From Thalassotalea marina (lineage in GTDB: Bacteria > Pseudomonadota > Gammaproteobacteria > Enterobacterales > Alteromonadaceae), in contig NZ_BNCK01000006.1 in NCBI RefSeq assembly GCF_014656435.1, positions 64,001 to 128,000 on the forward strand: DNA of 64,000 nt, written 5' to 3'. Under the pieces are notes generated by a model. The model was not told the DNA's origin. It did no database searches and saw only the letters and a program-made list of their open reading frames with translations. Position numbers and translations under genes: made by a program. Of the stretch, positions 7,362 to 17,009 are shown one piece after another (position 1 is the stretch's first letter; each line of letters opens with the position of its first letter).

Positions 7362-8657
7362 ATGGATTATACCGCGCTAATTCTCGCCGTCCTCTTTTTT
7401 GCCTTGTTATTACTCAATGTGCCTATTGCCATTGCCATTGGGGTTGCCACTATGGCAACCATGGTTTGCACCATTGATTTTATCCCAGCTGTAACTACAT
7501 TAGCACAGCGTATGGTTGGCGGGCTTGATAGCTTTGCCTTGTTAGCAATTCCTTTTTTTGTTTTATCTGGGCTGATCATGGGCCAAGGTGGTATTGCCAA
7601 ACGTTTAATTGACTGTGCACTTGCATTAGTTGGCGCCCTACCCGGGGGTCTCGCTATGGTTAACGTGTTATCCAGCACCTTATTTGGAAGTATTTCAGGC
7701 TCGGCAGTAGCAGCAACCAGTGCTATTGGCAGTTTTATGGTGCCACAAATGGAACAAAAAGGTTATGACCGCGCTTTTGCAAGCGCAGTCACCGTCACTG
7801 GTGCAACAACAGGTATGTTGATCCCACCAAGCAACATTTTAATTTTGTACGCCATTGCCAGTGGCGGTGTTTCTGTCTCCGCTTTATTTCTTGCCGGATA
7901 TATTCCAGGTTTATTACTGGCTGGTGGATTAATGTTAACAGCAGGTTTTTATGCCATGCGACGCGGTTACCTACGTGGCCAACGCCTACCGATATCACAA
8001 ACGGTAAAAGCAGTTTGGGCAGCCGTACCAAGTTTGCTGTTAATTGTTATCGTCATTGGTGGCATTATTGCTGGCGTTTTTACTGCTACAGAAGCAGGTG
8101 CCATTGCGGTGTTATATTCGCTATTTTTAGCTATGGGGATTTACAAAGAAATAAGCGTTAAACAAATCACTCCCTTGTTAATAAAATCGGTTCAAATTAC
8201 CGCGATAGTTCTTTTTTTAATTGCTGTGTCTTCGGCCATGTCTTGGTTGTTATCATACGAGCAAATTCCACAAACTATCACTGAAAGTTTATTGACGTTA
8301 TCCAGCAACCCTCTAGTGTTATTGTTGCTGATTAATTTACTACTGCTAGTGGTTGGCGCATTTATGGACATGACACCAGCAGTGCTAATTTTTACACCAA
8401 TATTTTTACCCGTAGCTCAATCACTGGGTATATCTGATATTCATTTTGGCATTATTATGGTAATGAACTTATCTATTGGTTTGTGTACACCACCTGTAGG
8501 CTCTGTGCTTTTTGTCGGCGCAAGTGTTGCCAAGTGCCGATTAGAGTCCATGATCAAACCTATGTTACCGCTTTATGCCATGATGTTGTTGGTGTTAACA
8601 CTCGTGACTTTATTTCCAGCATTAAGTGAAACCTTGCCCGCTTGGTTTGCTTCTTAA
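7362..8657 (+). CDS. TRAP transporter large permease subunit, DctM family
   Basis: A 431-residue permease with about 12 membrane spans. I chose the ATG at 7362, which follows AAGGAA directly after the small subunit. A longer frame from 7299 would overlap that gene by 62 bases without a better ribosome site. Family hallmarks are the GLDSFALLAIPFFVLSG stretch, FGSISGSAVAATSAIG, TGATTGMLIPPSN and the C-terminal NLSIGLCTPPVGSVLF motif. It is the last gene of the kduD-kduI-TRAP operon; a hairpin lies 34 bases after the stop. Confidence 0.92.
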   Translation: MDYTALILAVLFFALLLLNVPIAIAIGVATMATMVCTIDFIPAVTTLAQRMVGGLDSFALLAIPFFVLSGLIMGQGGIAKRLIDCALALVGALPGGLAMVNVLSSTLFGSISGSAVAATSAIGSFMVPQMEQKGYDRAFASAVTVTGATTGMLIPPSNILILYAIASGGVSVSALFLAGYIPGLLLAGGLMLTAGFYAMRRGYLRGQRLPISQTVKAVWAAVPSLLLIVIVIGGIIAGVFTATEAGAIAVLYSLFLAMGIYKEISVKQITPLLIKSVQITAIVLFLIAVSSAMSWLLSYEQIPQTITESLLTLSSNPLVLLLLINLLLLVVGAFMDMTPAVLIFTPIFLPVAQSLGISDIHFGIIMVMNLSIGLCTPPVGSVLFVGASVAKCRLESMIKPMLPLYAMMLLVLTLVTLFPALSETLPAWFAS

Positions 8658-8690
8658 CACATTATACTCAGTAATTAAGGCACCTGATTA

Positions 8691-8711
8691 ATAGCCGCAA
8701 CCAGCGGCTAT
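8691..8711 (+). terminator. Hairpin after the TRAP operon, weak terminator
   Basis: An 8-bp perfect stem (ATAGCCGC with GCGGCTAT) and 5-base loop stand just after dctM, but no run of T follows. It may stabilise the 3' end rather than terminate by itself. Confidence 0.35.
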
Positions 8712-8859
8712 ACGCACATTAGTCAAACATAGAAACACTAACCGACCGATACATATGTAACAAGGGTTTACAAATTATTGAGTTTATCGTTTTTTTTTTG
8801 AATCCTTATCGCTTATGATGTGAGCAAATAATAAAAAACACATTTTAAATAGGGTAAAA

Positions 8860-9993
8860 ATGTCGTTATCAATAACAATAAAAAAATCACTTATTGCGCT
8901 AAGTGTTATGGGATTAGTAGCTTGTTCAGGCGAACAAGGACCTAAACAACCGTCAGATCAAGCAAATCAAAAAGAGCAGAAAAAAGACAAGAAAAAAGAG
9001 TTTGCCATTCCTGTTGAAGTTACCTTTTCAAAAGTAGGTAACGTTGCCAAGTTTTATCAAACTACCGCTATCTTAGAAGCCGAACAAGAAAGTAAAGTGG
9101 TCAACAAAGTGACCGGTATGCTTGAATCTGTTCATGCGCAAGAAGGACAGCGTGTAAAAGCTGGCGATATGCTAGCGCAAATTGACCCACGTAATTATCA
9201 ACTTGATTATGAACGTGCAAAAATCGATTTTGAATCGGCAAAATCTGAATATCAACGAAGCCAACCTGTAGATGGTAAACAACTAATTTCAGAAAAAGAT
9301 CTCGATAAATTAAGGTTCAGAGTTCAAACCACAGAAAACCAATTGGAAGTGGCTAGAATTAAACTGCGTGACAGTAAAGTAACATCACCCATTGATGGTG
9401 TTATTGCCAAGCGTTCAGTAAAAGCACACAACATGTTAAGTGGCGTGGGCGATGAAATGTTTCATGTTGTATCGTTAGACTCATTAATTGGTATTGTTTA
9501 TTTACCTGAATCAGAACTTAGCCAAGTAAAACTTGGACAAGTTGCCCAGTTAACCTTTCCAGCAGAGCCAAACTTAACACTCGACGCTAAAGTATTGCGC
9601 ATAGCACCTATGGTTGATAGTAAATTAGGCACGTTTAAAGTGACTTTAACTATTGATAACCAAGATGGCGTATTAAAACCAGGCATGTTTGCGCGCGTAG
9701 CTCTGTTACTTGATAGCAAAGAATCAGTGACATTAATACCTGAAAATGCCGTGATCAAAAAAGACGGTAAAGCTAGCATATTTATCGCTAAAGATAACCG
9801 CGCGAAAAAACTAGATGTTGAAACCGGATACGCACAAGACGGTTGGGTAGAAGTAATGACTCCGCTTTCACCTGAAGACGGTGTGATTACCATCGGCCAA
9901 CACGGTTTAAAAGACGACGCCTTGTTAAATGTGTTGAATCAGGATAAAAGCGCCAACGTTGAGCACGCTAGCGAAGCATCACAGCCGCTGTAA
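8860..9993 (+). CDS. RND efflux periplasmic adaptor (membrane fusion protein), lipoprotein
   Basis: A 377-residue adaptor that joins RND pumps to an outer membrane channel. It has a lipobox LVAC (Cys22), then a lysine/glutamine-rich linker (QKEQKKDKKKEF). The lipoyl/barrel-sandwich half-motifs follow (VVNKVTGMLESVHAQEGQ and VTSPIDGVIAKRSVKAHN), flanking a short coiled-coil hairpin of about 60 residues, then the beta-barrel domain and a C-terminal domain. It is the first gene of an operon with two RND permeases (gaps of 25 and -14 bases). No TolC homologue or TetR regulator is adjacent, so an outer membrane channel from elsewhere is needed. Substrate unknown. Confidence 0.9.
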   Translation: MSLSITIKKSLIALSVMGLVACSGEQGPKQPSDQANQKEQKKDKKKEFAIPVEVTFSKVGNVAKFYQTTAILEAEQESKVVNKVTGMLESVHAQEGQRVKAGDMLAQIDPRNYQLDYERAKIDFESAKSEYQRSQPVDGKQLISEKDLDKLRFRVQTTENQLEVARIKLRDSKVTSPIDGVIAKRSVKAHNMLSGVGDEMFHVVSLDSLIGIVYLPESELSQVKLGQVAQLTFPAEPNLTLDAKVLRIAPMVDSKLGTFKVTLTIDNQDGVLKPGMFARVALLLDSKESVTLIPENAVIKKDGKASIFIAKDNRAKKLDVETGYAQDGWVEVMTPLSPEDGVITIGQHGLKDDALLNVLNQDKSANVEHASEASQPL

Positions 9994-10018
9994 TCTCTGC
10001 AACAAGTAAGGACTATTT

Positions 10019-13000
10019 ATGAATATAGCTAGGCTTGCTGTAAAGCGCCCAGTGACCATTACTATGTTGGTACTGGCGGTGATGTTGTTTGGTATGGTGG
10101 GATTTTCTCGTCTGGTGGTTTCATTACTGCCAGATTTAAGTTACCCCACCCTAACCGTTCGCACCGAAAACCTTGGCGCTGCGCCAGCAGAAATAGAACA
10201 ATTAATCTCTAAACCCATTGAAGAAGCGGTCGGTGTTGTTAAAGGCATTCGTAAACTGCACTCAATTTCTAAACCGGGGCAATCTGACCTTGTTATTGAA
10301 TTTCAATGGGGCACTAACATGGATCTGGCCATTATGGAGCTTAGAGAAAAGCTCGATATGGTGCGGTTACCAGTTGAACTGCGAAAACCTGTCATTTTAA
10401 GATTTAACCCATCGCTTGACCCAATTATTCGATTAAGCGTTTCTGGTGATATTAGCTCTTATGCCCAACTACGTTCTTTACGAACTTATGCAGAACAGGA
10501 GCTAAAACGTGCGTTAGAGCCAATCGATGGCGTTGCGGCTGTTCAGTTAAGTGGTGGTTTAGAACAAGAAGTTCAGGTACTTATTGACCAACAACAGGCG
10601 ATGCTGCGTGGCGTAACTGCCGAAACAATCACTAACCGTATTAAAAGCGAAAATATCAATGTGTCGGCTGGTCGTGTTTTTGATGGTCAGCAAGAGTTTT
10701 TAGTACGCACTTTAAACCAGTTTACTCGCATTGATGAAATTGGTGATGTCATCATCAAACAAGAAGAAGGCCAAACGGTTTATTTAAGGGATATTGCCAC
10801 TGTGGTAGACGGCGTAAAAGAGCGCCAAGATATTACGCGTGTTAATGGCAATGAAGCCATAGAGCTTGCCCTTTACAAAGAAGGTGATGCTAATACCGTT
10901 GCCGTGGCTAAAAAAGTTCAAGCTAAAATGCAGCAAATTCAGCAAGATTTACCAGAAAATGCTGAATTGAAAATCTTATCAAACCAAGCTGAATTTATTG
11001 AAAAAGCCATCGATGAAGTTAAACAAACCGCCATTATCGGTGGTATTTTAGCTATCGTGGTTTTATACCTATTTTTAGGCAAATTTAAACCAACGATCAT
11101 TATCGCACTTGCCATCCCAACGTCTATCATCGCCACGTTTAATTTAATGTTTGCCAACAATATCAGCTTAAACATTATGTCTTTAGGTGGTATTGCTTTA
11201 GCTGTTGGTTTATTGGTGGATAACGCCATCGTGGTGTTAGAAAACATTTATCGCAAAAAGGAACAAGGACAAAACGCTGAACAAGCGGCCATTGAAGGAA
11301 CCAACGAGGTTTCAGGTGCGGTAACGGCATCAACCTTAACCACATTAGCGGTATTTGCACCACTTGCCTTTGTCACAGGTTTTGCTGGCGAAATATTTAG
11401 CGATCAAGCATTAACGGTAACCTTTGCCCTACTTGCTTCATTGATTGTGGCACTAAGTTTTATCCCTATGTTGGCATCACGTGACTTTTCAATTCCTGAT
11501 AACGCCAACAGCGTTGTTCAAATTGACGACAAGCCTGCAAAGTCAGGAGTTAAAAAGTGGCTTGGTTATGCCACATTGCCGTTTAAATTTATTTTGGTCA
11601 GCATTCCATGTTTTATTGGCCGTTGGTTTATCCGCATCATTATGATGGTGTCAAAGGTGTTAAGTTGGTGTGCTAGCAAAATTACGTACCCAGCATACCT
11701 CGCCTTTAACCGTATATTTAACATCTTCGCCAGTGGCTATGAAAAGCTGTTAAAAATGGCGATGCAACAACGTATGGTTGTAGTCTCTCTGTGTTTGTTG
11801 TTTGCTTTAGCTGTCGCTAGTTTACTGCCTAGAATTGGCATGGAATTAATGCCAGAAGTTGCGCAAACTGAATTAACCTTAGAAATTACACTTCGACAAG
11901 GTACGCCTATTGAACAAACCGATCAGCAGCTTAACCTGTTGGCACAATCAGTAGTTGATATGCCTGGTGTGGTTCACACATATAGCATGTCGGGTACTGG
12001 TAGTTTGATGATGAGCAGCGCAACTCGCGGTGGCTCTCACTGGGGTCAATTAGTCGTAAAAACCCAAACGCCAGAGCAATTAAAAGCCGTGCAAGAAACG
12101 CTACGAGCTCAAATTGCTAACATGGCGCAAGTTAATGCGGAATTTACCCAAAGCCGATTGTTTGAACAAGAGCGTCCGTTAGTGGTGGTATTAAGTGGCT
12201 ATCAATTAGATGAGCTTAAATACTATGCCGATAACCTAGTTGCTAAATTACAACAGCAAGGTCAATTTTCTGATGTCACGACATCACTTCGCTCAGGTCA
12301 ACCCGAGCTAAAAATTGAATTCGACCATCAACGTTTAAGTAGTTTAGGTATTACTGCATCAAGTGTTACCGATATTCTTGCCACTAAAATTGGTGGTGAC
12401 GTCGCTAGTAAATATAACTTTGATGATCGCCAAGTAGATATTTTGGTGCAAGTAGATCGCAATGCCAGAAACTCTGTAGCCGCTATTCGTGACATGTTAA
12501 TTCACGGACAAGACGGTCAAAGTGTTCCACTTTCTGTGGTCGCAAAGGTCACTGAATCCATTGGTCCAAATGAAATAAACCGCTTAGATCAAGCTCGAGT
12601 TGCTATTATCACGGCATCGGTAGTTGAAGGCGATTTAGCCACTGCTGCACAAACCGTACGTAATAACGTTGACTCATTAGGTTTGCCAGAACAAATTTAT
12701 AGCCAAGTGATAGGGCAAAATCAGCAAATGGAAGAAGCCTATTCTTCGCTTATTATGGCCTTATTGTTAGCGGTATTTTTGGTCTATTTAGTAATGGCGT
12801 CACAGTTTGAGTCTTTATTAAACCCATTTATTATTTTATTCAGTGTGCCGTTGGCGGTGCTTGGGTCAATATTTGGTTTGTTTATGACAGGCACCAATTT
12901 AAGTGTTATCACCTTTATTGGTCTTATCATGTTAAGTGGTATTGTGGTTAATAACGCCATTGTATTAATTGATAGAATTAACCAATTACGTGAACAAGGT

Positions 13001-13276
13001 ATGACAATCGCCGACGCGATTATAGACGCTGCCAATTCGCGTTTACGCCCTATCATCATGACCACCATGACGACTATCTTAGGTTTATTGCCAATGGCAA
13101 TGGCGACAGGAGAAGGTTCTGAGCTACGTGCACCACTTGCCATTACCGTAATGAGTGGTTTATTGATTGCCACATTCTTAACGCTAGTTCTTATCCCTGT
13201 GATGTATAGCTTGTTTAACCGTGACAAAGTGACTGACTCAGCCACATTGCAAAAGGCCGAATATGAAGCTGGTTGA
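10019..13276 (+). CDS. RND efflux permease, first of a tandem pair
   Basis: A 1085-residue inner membrane RND transporter (AcrB/MexF superfamily), somewhat longer than usual (about 1030-1050). It begins MNIARLAVKRPVTITML, the typical first span, and repeats the two-halves plan of 12 spans with large periplasmic loops after spans 1 and 7. The proton-relay motif is seen as GLLVDNAIVVLENIYR in the first half, and GIVVNNAIVLIDRIN lies in the second half. The extra length lies in a cytoplasmic linker between halves (about residues 495-570) that contains additional hydrophobic segments. It overlaps the next permease by 14 bases, which suggests the two form a mixed trimer, as in MdtBC. Confidence 0.92.
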   Translation: MNIARLAVKRPVTITMLVLAVMLFGMVGFSRLVVSLLPDLSYPTLTVRTENLGAAPAEIEQLISKPIEEAVGVVKGIRKLHSISKPGQSDLVIEFQWGTNMDLAIMELREKLDMVRLPVELRKPVILRFNPSLDPIIRLSVSGDISSYAQLRSLRTYAEQELKRALEPIDGVAAVQLSGGLEQEVQVLIDQQQAMLRGVTAETITNRIKSENINVSAGRVFDGQQEFLVRTLNQFTRIDEIGDVIIKQEEGQTVYLRDIATVVDGVKERQDITRVNGNEAIELALYKEGDANTVAVAKKVQAKMQQIQQDLPENAELKILSNQAEFIEKAIDEVKQTAIIGGILAIVVLYLFLGKFKPTIIIALAIPTSIIATFNLMFANNISLNIMSLGGIALAVGLLVDNAIVVLENIYRKKEQGQNAEQAAIEGTNEVSGAVTASTLTTLAVFAPLAFVTGFAGEIFSDQALTVTFALLASLIVALSFIPMLASRDFSIPDNANSVVQIDDKPAKSGVKKWLGYATLPFKFILVSIPCFIGRWFIRIIMMVSKVLSWCASKITYPAYLAFNRIFNIFASGYEKLLKMAMQQRMVVVSLCLLFALAVASLLPRIGMELMPEVAQTELTLEITLRQGTPIEQTDQQLNLLAQSVVDMPGVVHTYSMSGTGSLMMSSATRGGSHWGQLVVKTQTPEQLKAVQETLRAQIANMAQVNAEFTQSRLFEQERPLVVVLSGYQLDELKYYADNLVAKLQQQGQFSDVTTSLRSGQPELKIEFDHQRLSSLGITASSVTDILATKIGGDVASKYNFDDRQVDILVQVDRNARNSVAAIRDMLIHGQDGQSVPLSVVAKVTESIGPNEINRLDQARVAIITASVVEGDLATAAQTVRNNVDSLGLPEQIYSQVIGQNQQMEEAYSSLIMALLLAVFLVYLVMASQFESLLNPFIILFSVPLAVLGSIFGLFMTGTNLSVITFIGLIMLSGIVVNNAIVLIDRINQLREQGMTIADAIIDAANSRLRPIIMTTMTTILGLLPMAMATGEGSELRAPLAITVMSGLLIATFLTLVLIPVMYSLFNRDKVTDSATLQKAEYEAG

Positions 13277-16200
13277 TCAAACAAAAAATATCACTGCACT
13301 GGCCCTAAAACGGCCAGTGACCTGCTTTATGTTGATGTTATCAATGTTTGCCGCAGGTTTAATCAGCAGTAAGCTGATCCCTCTTGATAGTTGGCCTGCG
13401 GTAAATGCGCCGCAGGTTAATATTCGCGCCTCATATCCTGGTTCAACCCCAGAAGAAATTGAACGCTTAATTACTAAGCCGCTCGAAGAAGCATTATCAA
13501 CCATGAGTGGTATCAATGTTATTCGGTCACAAACCTCTTCTGGTTGGGCAATGCTGACCTTGCAGATGAAGTTTACCGCTGACTTAAATAGCGCCATATT
13601 AGAAGCGCGTGAAAAAGTTGACATGGTAAGGCACCTGCTACCTGAAGATTTAGAACGTGTTGATGTTATGAAGTTTTCTACGCAGGATATTCCTGTTGTT
13701 GAACTCACTTTGCTCAGTGATAAATCGTTATCTCGCGATTATGAATTTTTAGAAAAGCACCTAAAAATGCCGTTAGAGCGTATTTCAGGTGTTGGTCGTG
13801 TTGAACTGTATTTGCAACAACCGCGTGTTTGGATCCAGCTCGACCCAGATAAAATTGCGATGAACCGTATTGATATTCAAACAGTCACCCAAGCACTTAG
13901 ACAAGCTAACTTTTTAAAGTCTGTGGGTGAAGTTCAAACCAATGACTATCGCTATACGGTAACGCCACAAGGTCAATACCGAAATATTGAAGATATTCGA
14001 GCACAGCGCATTAACGAGCGCATTCGTTTATCTGATATTGCTAGCGTCGAGTATGCCCTGACCGAACGCCAGTTCCAGCGCCGTATCAATGGTCAACCTG
14101 CCGTAGGATTGGACATTTTTAGAGAATCAGATGCGAACGTTGTTGACGTTTCGACAGCAATTAAAGCGGTCATTGAAGAGGCGAAAAATAAACCTCAACT
14201 GCAACATATCAATATTGATTATGACCGCGACGATGGCCACAGTGTTGAAGTGTCAATTGCTTCATTGCTAAAAGCCGGAGCAATTGGTGCGGTTTTATCA
14301 TTTTTTGTCTTGTGGTTCTTTTTACGCAACTTAAAACTAACCAGCGTTGTGGTATTAGCCGTTCCTGTCTCTTTAAGCATTTCATTGGCCATCATTTATT
14401 TTATGGGCTTTAGCTTAAACATGTTAACCCTGCTCGGCCTTATCATTGCCATCGGTTTGCTTATTGATAACTCGGTTGTGGTGTGTGAAAGCATATTGCA
14501 GCAACGGGCTAAAGGCCACACAGGTAAACTAGCTGTGGTTGAAGGTGTAGATAATGTCAGTGTTGCTATTTTAAGCGCAACCCTTACCACAGTCGTGATT
14601 TTTTTACCGTTACAAATGGGTGAAGGTAACTTTTTTACTGTGATGTTACAGCAAGTGGCGGTGTCTATTTGTGTACCTTTATTGGTTTCCTTGTTAGTTG
14701 CCAAAACATTAATTCCGCTATGTATGTACCGCGTTTTACCCGAAAGCGCGACAGACAACGAAGCGGGTTCAGATCGCGCTCAGCAAAAATATCGTAATGT
14801 GCTTAATTGGGGTTTATCAAACCCAAAACGTGTTGGTGCCTTTTTCCTTATCATGTTTGTTAGTGTGATGATGGCTAAAAGCATGGTAGATAAAAGCTCA
14901 AGTGATGCTCAATCTCAAAAACGATTACGTATATTTTATGAGTTTAACGGTGAACCAGAGTTAGAAAAGAAACTCGATTTTCTTAAGCAAGTTGAGTCTT
15001 ATTTATTGACCAATAAATCGTCTTTGGGCATTAAAAAGCTTTATTCTGGCGTGTTTTCTCGCGGCGCTTGGTCAAATATTGAATTTGTTGAAGATTTGCC
15101 AAGACCAATCGAAGACATTAAAAAAGACATCAAAGAAAACTTCCCGATTTCTGCCTATGCCAAAGCATCTCTTCGTCGTGAAGAAGGCTCTCGCACATCA
15201 GTAAGTGTGTTTTTATTTGGTCGTTCTACTTCTAAATTAAATGATTTGGCTGAACAGTTGATTCCTGTGCTGGAAGCCCATCCGCACTTTTCTGAAGTGC
15301 GTAATGGCAGTGAAGGCGACATGTACGAAATGCAGCTGATTGTTGACCGTCAGCGTGCCATGCAGCTTGGTGTTTCTACTCAGGAAATTGCCGGAAAAAT
15401 TGGTAATGCCGTTCGAGGTATCAACCTAAAAACCATGCGCACCATCGACAAAGGTGAAGTACAAATTGTGGCAGGTTACTTCGAAAAAGACGCCATACCA
15501 ATGAATGAATTTAAGCGTTTGCCTGTGATGGAATCAAACGGCGCAGTACTTACTTTACAACAGTTGGTTACTATCGAAACACGCCCTGCACCAAGTCGAA
15601 TTTCGCGCATGGATCGTCAAACTCAACTGGCACTTGAAATGAACCTTGTTGATGTTAGTCATAAGGAAGCAGCCAAGTCGATTGAAGAGTTGATGAGCGC
15701 CATTACCCTACCTAAGGGTTACTCTTGGGGGCTTGGTCCTAAATTTGCCGAACAAGATGAGTCAATGAAACAAATGGGCTTTAACATGTTAATCGCCTTG
15801 TGTTTGATTTTCATGATCATGGCTGCATTGTTTGAATCGTTATTGCTTCCAATCGCTATTTTAAGCTCAATTGGCTTAGGGTTTGTTGGTGTTTATTGGA
15901 CCTTTGCTGCTTTGGGTATGGGCTTAGGTGAAACTGGCATGATCGGCATGTTAGTTTTAATGGGGATCGTGGTGAATAACGGTATTGTACTGATTGACCA
16001 AATCAACCGCTTTAAAGGCTCAGCAGAACATTTAAAACAAGCCATCATTGAAGCCTGTTCAACACGCTTACGGCCAATCTTGATGACAGTTGCCACCACA
16101 GTGATTGGTATGATGCCGGTGTTGTTTGACAGTAGCTCTGCCGATTCAGGTGTTTTGGATTACAAACCTATGGCGATTGCCATTATTGGTGGGTTGATCT

Positions 16201-16331
16201 TCTCTACCATTACCAGTTTAGCGTTTGTGCCATATTGTTATTATATTTTGTATAAATTAGGCCACGGCACCAGCGGAAAAATAGCTAAAGCTAGGGCTTA
16301 TGCTAATCAAAAGTTGGCAAGGCTTGGTTAA
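13263..16331 (+). CDS. RND efflux permease, second of a tandem pair
   Basis: A 1022-residue RND transporter with the usual two-fold 12-span plan. It starts LALKRPVTCFMLMLSMF and has the relay motif GLLIDNSVVVCESIL in the first half and GIVVNNGIVLIDQINR in the second. In the first half the usual second Asp of the DD pair is replaced by Asn (IDN), as in the heavy-metal and CusA-unlike branch of lipid/drug RND pumps. The start overlaps the preceding gene by 14 bases, so the two are co-translated. The pair shares one adaptor (8860). A clear terminator follows. Confidence 0.92.
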   Translation: MKLVDQTKNITALALKRPVTCFMLMLSMFAAGLISSKLIPLDSWPAVNAPQVNIRASYPGSTPEEIERLITKPLEEALSTMSGINVIRSQTSSGWAMLTLQMKFTADLNSAILEAREKVDMVRHLLPEDLERVDVMKFSTQDIPVVELTLLSDKSLSRDYEFLEKHLKMPLERISGVGRVELYLQQPRVWIQLDPDKIAMNRIDIQTVTQALRQANFLKSVGEVQTNDYRYTVTPQGQYRNIEDIRAQRINERIRLSDIASVEYALTERQFQRRINGQPAVGLDIFRESDANVVDVSTAIKAVIEEAKNKPQLQHINIDYDRDDGHSVEVSIASLLKAGAIGAVLSFFVLWFFLRNLKLTSVVVLAVPVSLSISLAIIYFMGFSLNMLTLLGLIIAIGLLIDNSVVVCESILQQRAKGHTGKLAVVEGVDNVSVAILSATLTTVVIFLPLQMGEGNFFTVMLQQVAVSICVPLLVSLLVAKTLIPLCMYRVLPESATDNEAGSDRAQQKYRNVLNWGLSNPKRVGAFFLIMFVSVMMAKSMVDKSSSDAQSQKRLRIFYEFNGEPELEKKLDFLKQVESYLLTNKSSLGIKKLYSGVFSRGAWSNIEFVEDLPRPIEDIKKDIKENFPISAYAKASLRREEGSRTSVSVFLFGRSTSKLNDLAEQLIPVLEAHPHFSEVRNGSEGDMYEMQLIVDRQRAMQLGVSTQEIAGKIGNAVRGINLKTMRTIDKGEVQIVAGYFEKDAIPMNEFKRLPVMESNGAVLTLQQLVTIETRPAPSRISRMDRQTQLALEMNLVDVSHKEAAKSIEELMSAITLPKGYSWGLGPKFAEQDESMKQMGFNMLIALCLIFMIMAALFESLLLPIAILSSIGLGFVGVYWTFAALGMGLGETGMIGMLVLMGIVVNNGIVLIDQINRFKGSAEHLKQAIIEACSTRLRPILMTVATTVIGMMPVLFDSSSADSGVLDYKPMAIAIIGGLIFSTITSLAFVPYCYYILYKLGHGTSGKIAKARAYANQKLARLG

Positions 16332-16360
16332 AATCTAAGGTTTAACCTTTATAAATAGAA

Positions 16361-16399
16361 ACGCCTGAGTAGCATCATAACTGCTCAGGCGTTTTTTTA
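16361..16399 (+). terminator. Rho-independent terminator of the RND operon
   Basis: A 13-bp stem (AACGCCTGAGTAG with CTGCTCAGGCGTT, one G-T pair) at 16361-16373 and 16382-16394, followed by TTTTTTAT. It can also serve the converging minus-strand gene. Confidence 0.9.
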
Positions 16400-16423
16400 T
16401 CGTATCAAGCTTAAATAATCATG

Positions 16424-16873
16424 CTATGCAGCGTCATCTCGGGTTTGTTTTAATCTTGTTAGTACATCAATAGATTTTAAATAAAACTCACTAGACGCTT
16501 TATTATGGCCGCCCATCGAAGAGGTCAAATCAAAGGTGTAACGCATATCTCCCAATAAATCATAGGTCTGATAGGGGTTTTCATTCATCGACATAGGAGC
16601 ACCAATCGCCATCATTTCACCTCGGCCGATAAAGCCCCCTTCAAATAAGTCTTTAGATAATTGACGAGCGTCTGCCCCAGTAATGTTATTCACATTGTAG
16701 TTAGCGGCAATATTTTGCCAATTAGATTGTGCATTTTTGCCCTGTTCACTGATGGTAACCGAGTCCGTCGTTAGCTTATTGGGTTGTGATTGCGTTTGCT
16801 GAACATTTGAATATTCACGTGAACCTTGCGCAGCGTATATAGGGTTTAACGAATTGACCGTGCTAACATTCAT
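16424..16873 (-). CDS. Small conserved-type hypothetical protein
   Basis: A 149-residue soluble protein that I do not recognise. AAAGGAA precedes the ATG. The N-terminal 55 residues are polar and rich in Q, N and S, with a short DSVTISEQGKNAQ motif of the kind seen in flagellar and anti-sigma type linker regions. The C-terminal two thirds look folded (DARQLSKDLFEGGFIGRGEMMAIGAP, then a helical end). There is no signal peptide and no membrane span. It is monocistronic, between the RND operon (converging) and the S9 peptidase terminator. No function proposed. Confidence 0.75.
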   Translation of the reverse strand: MNVSTVNSLNPIYAAQGSREYSNVQQTQSQPNKLTTDSVTISEQGKNAQSNWQNIAANYNVNNITGADARQLSKDLFEGGFIGRGEMMAIGAPMSMNENPYQTYDLLGDMRYTFDLTSSMGGHNKASSEFYLKSIDVLTRLKQTRDDAA

Positions 16874-16950
16874 GACAGAGTTCCTTTCATTAGACTGATG
16901 TATTTGGTTTGAAATGCCTTATGAATATTGAAACAGCAAGTTAAATGCCA

Positions 16951-16978
16951 TAAAAAAGGTCATGACCAGCATGACCTT
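16951..16978 (-). terminator. Rho-independent terminator of the S9 peptidase gene
   Basis: A 9-bp perfect stem (AAGGTCATG with CATGACCTT) with a 5-base loop is followed on the minus strand by TTTTTTATGG, 32 bases after the peptidase stop codon. Confidence 0.85.
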
Positions 16979-17009
16979 GTTAACGATAGCTTTATGATTT
17001 TAACAATCG

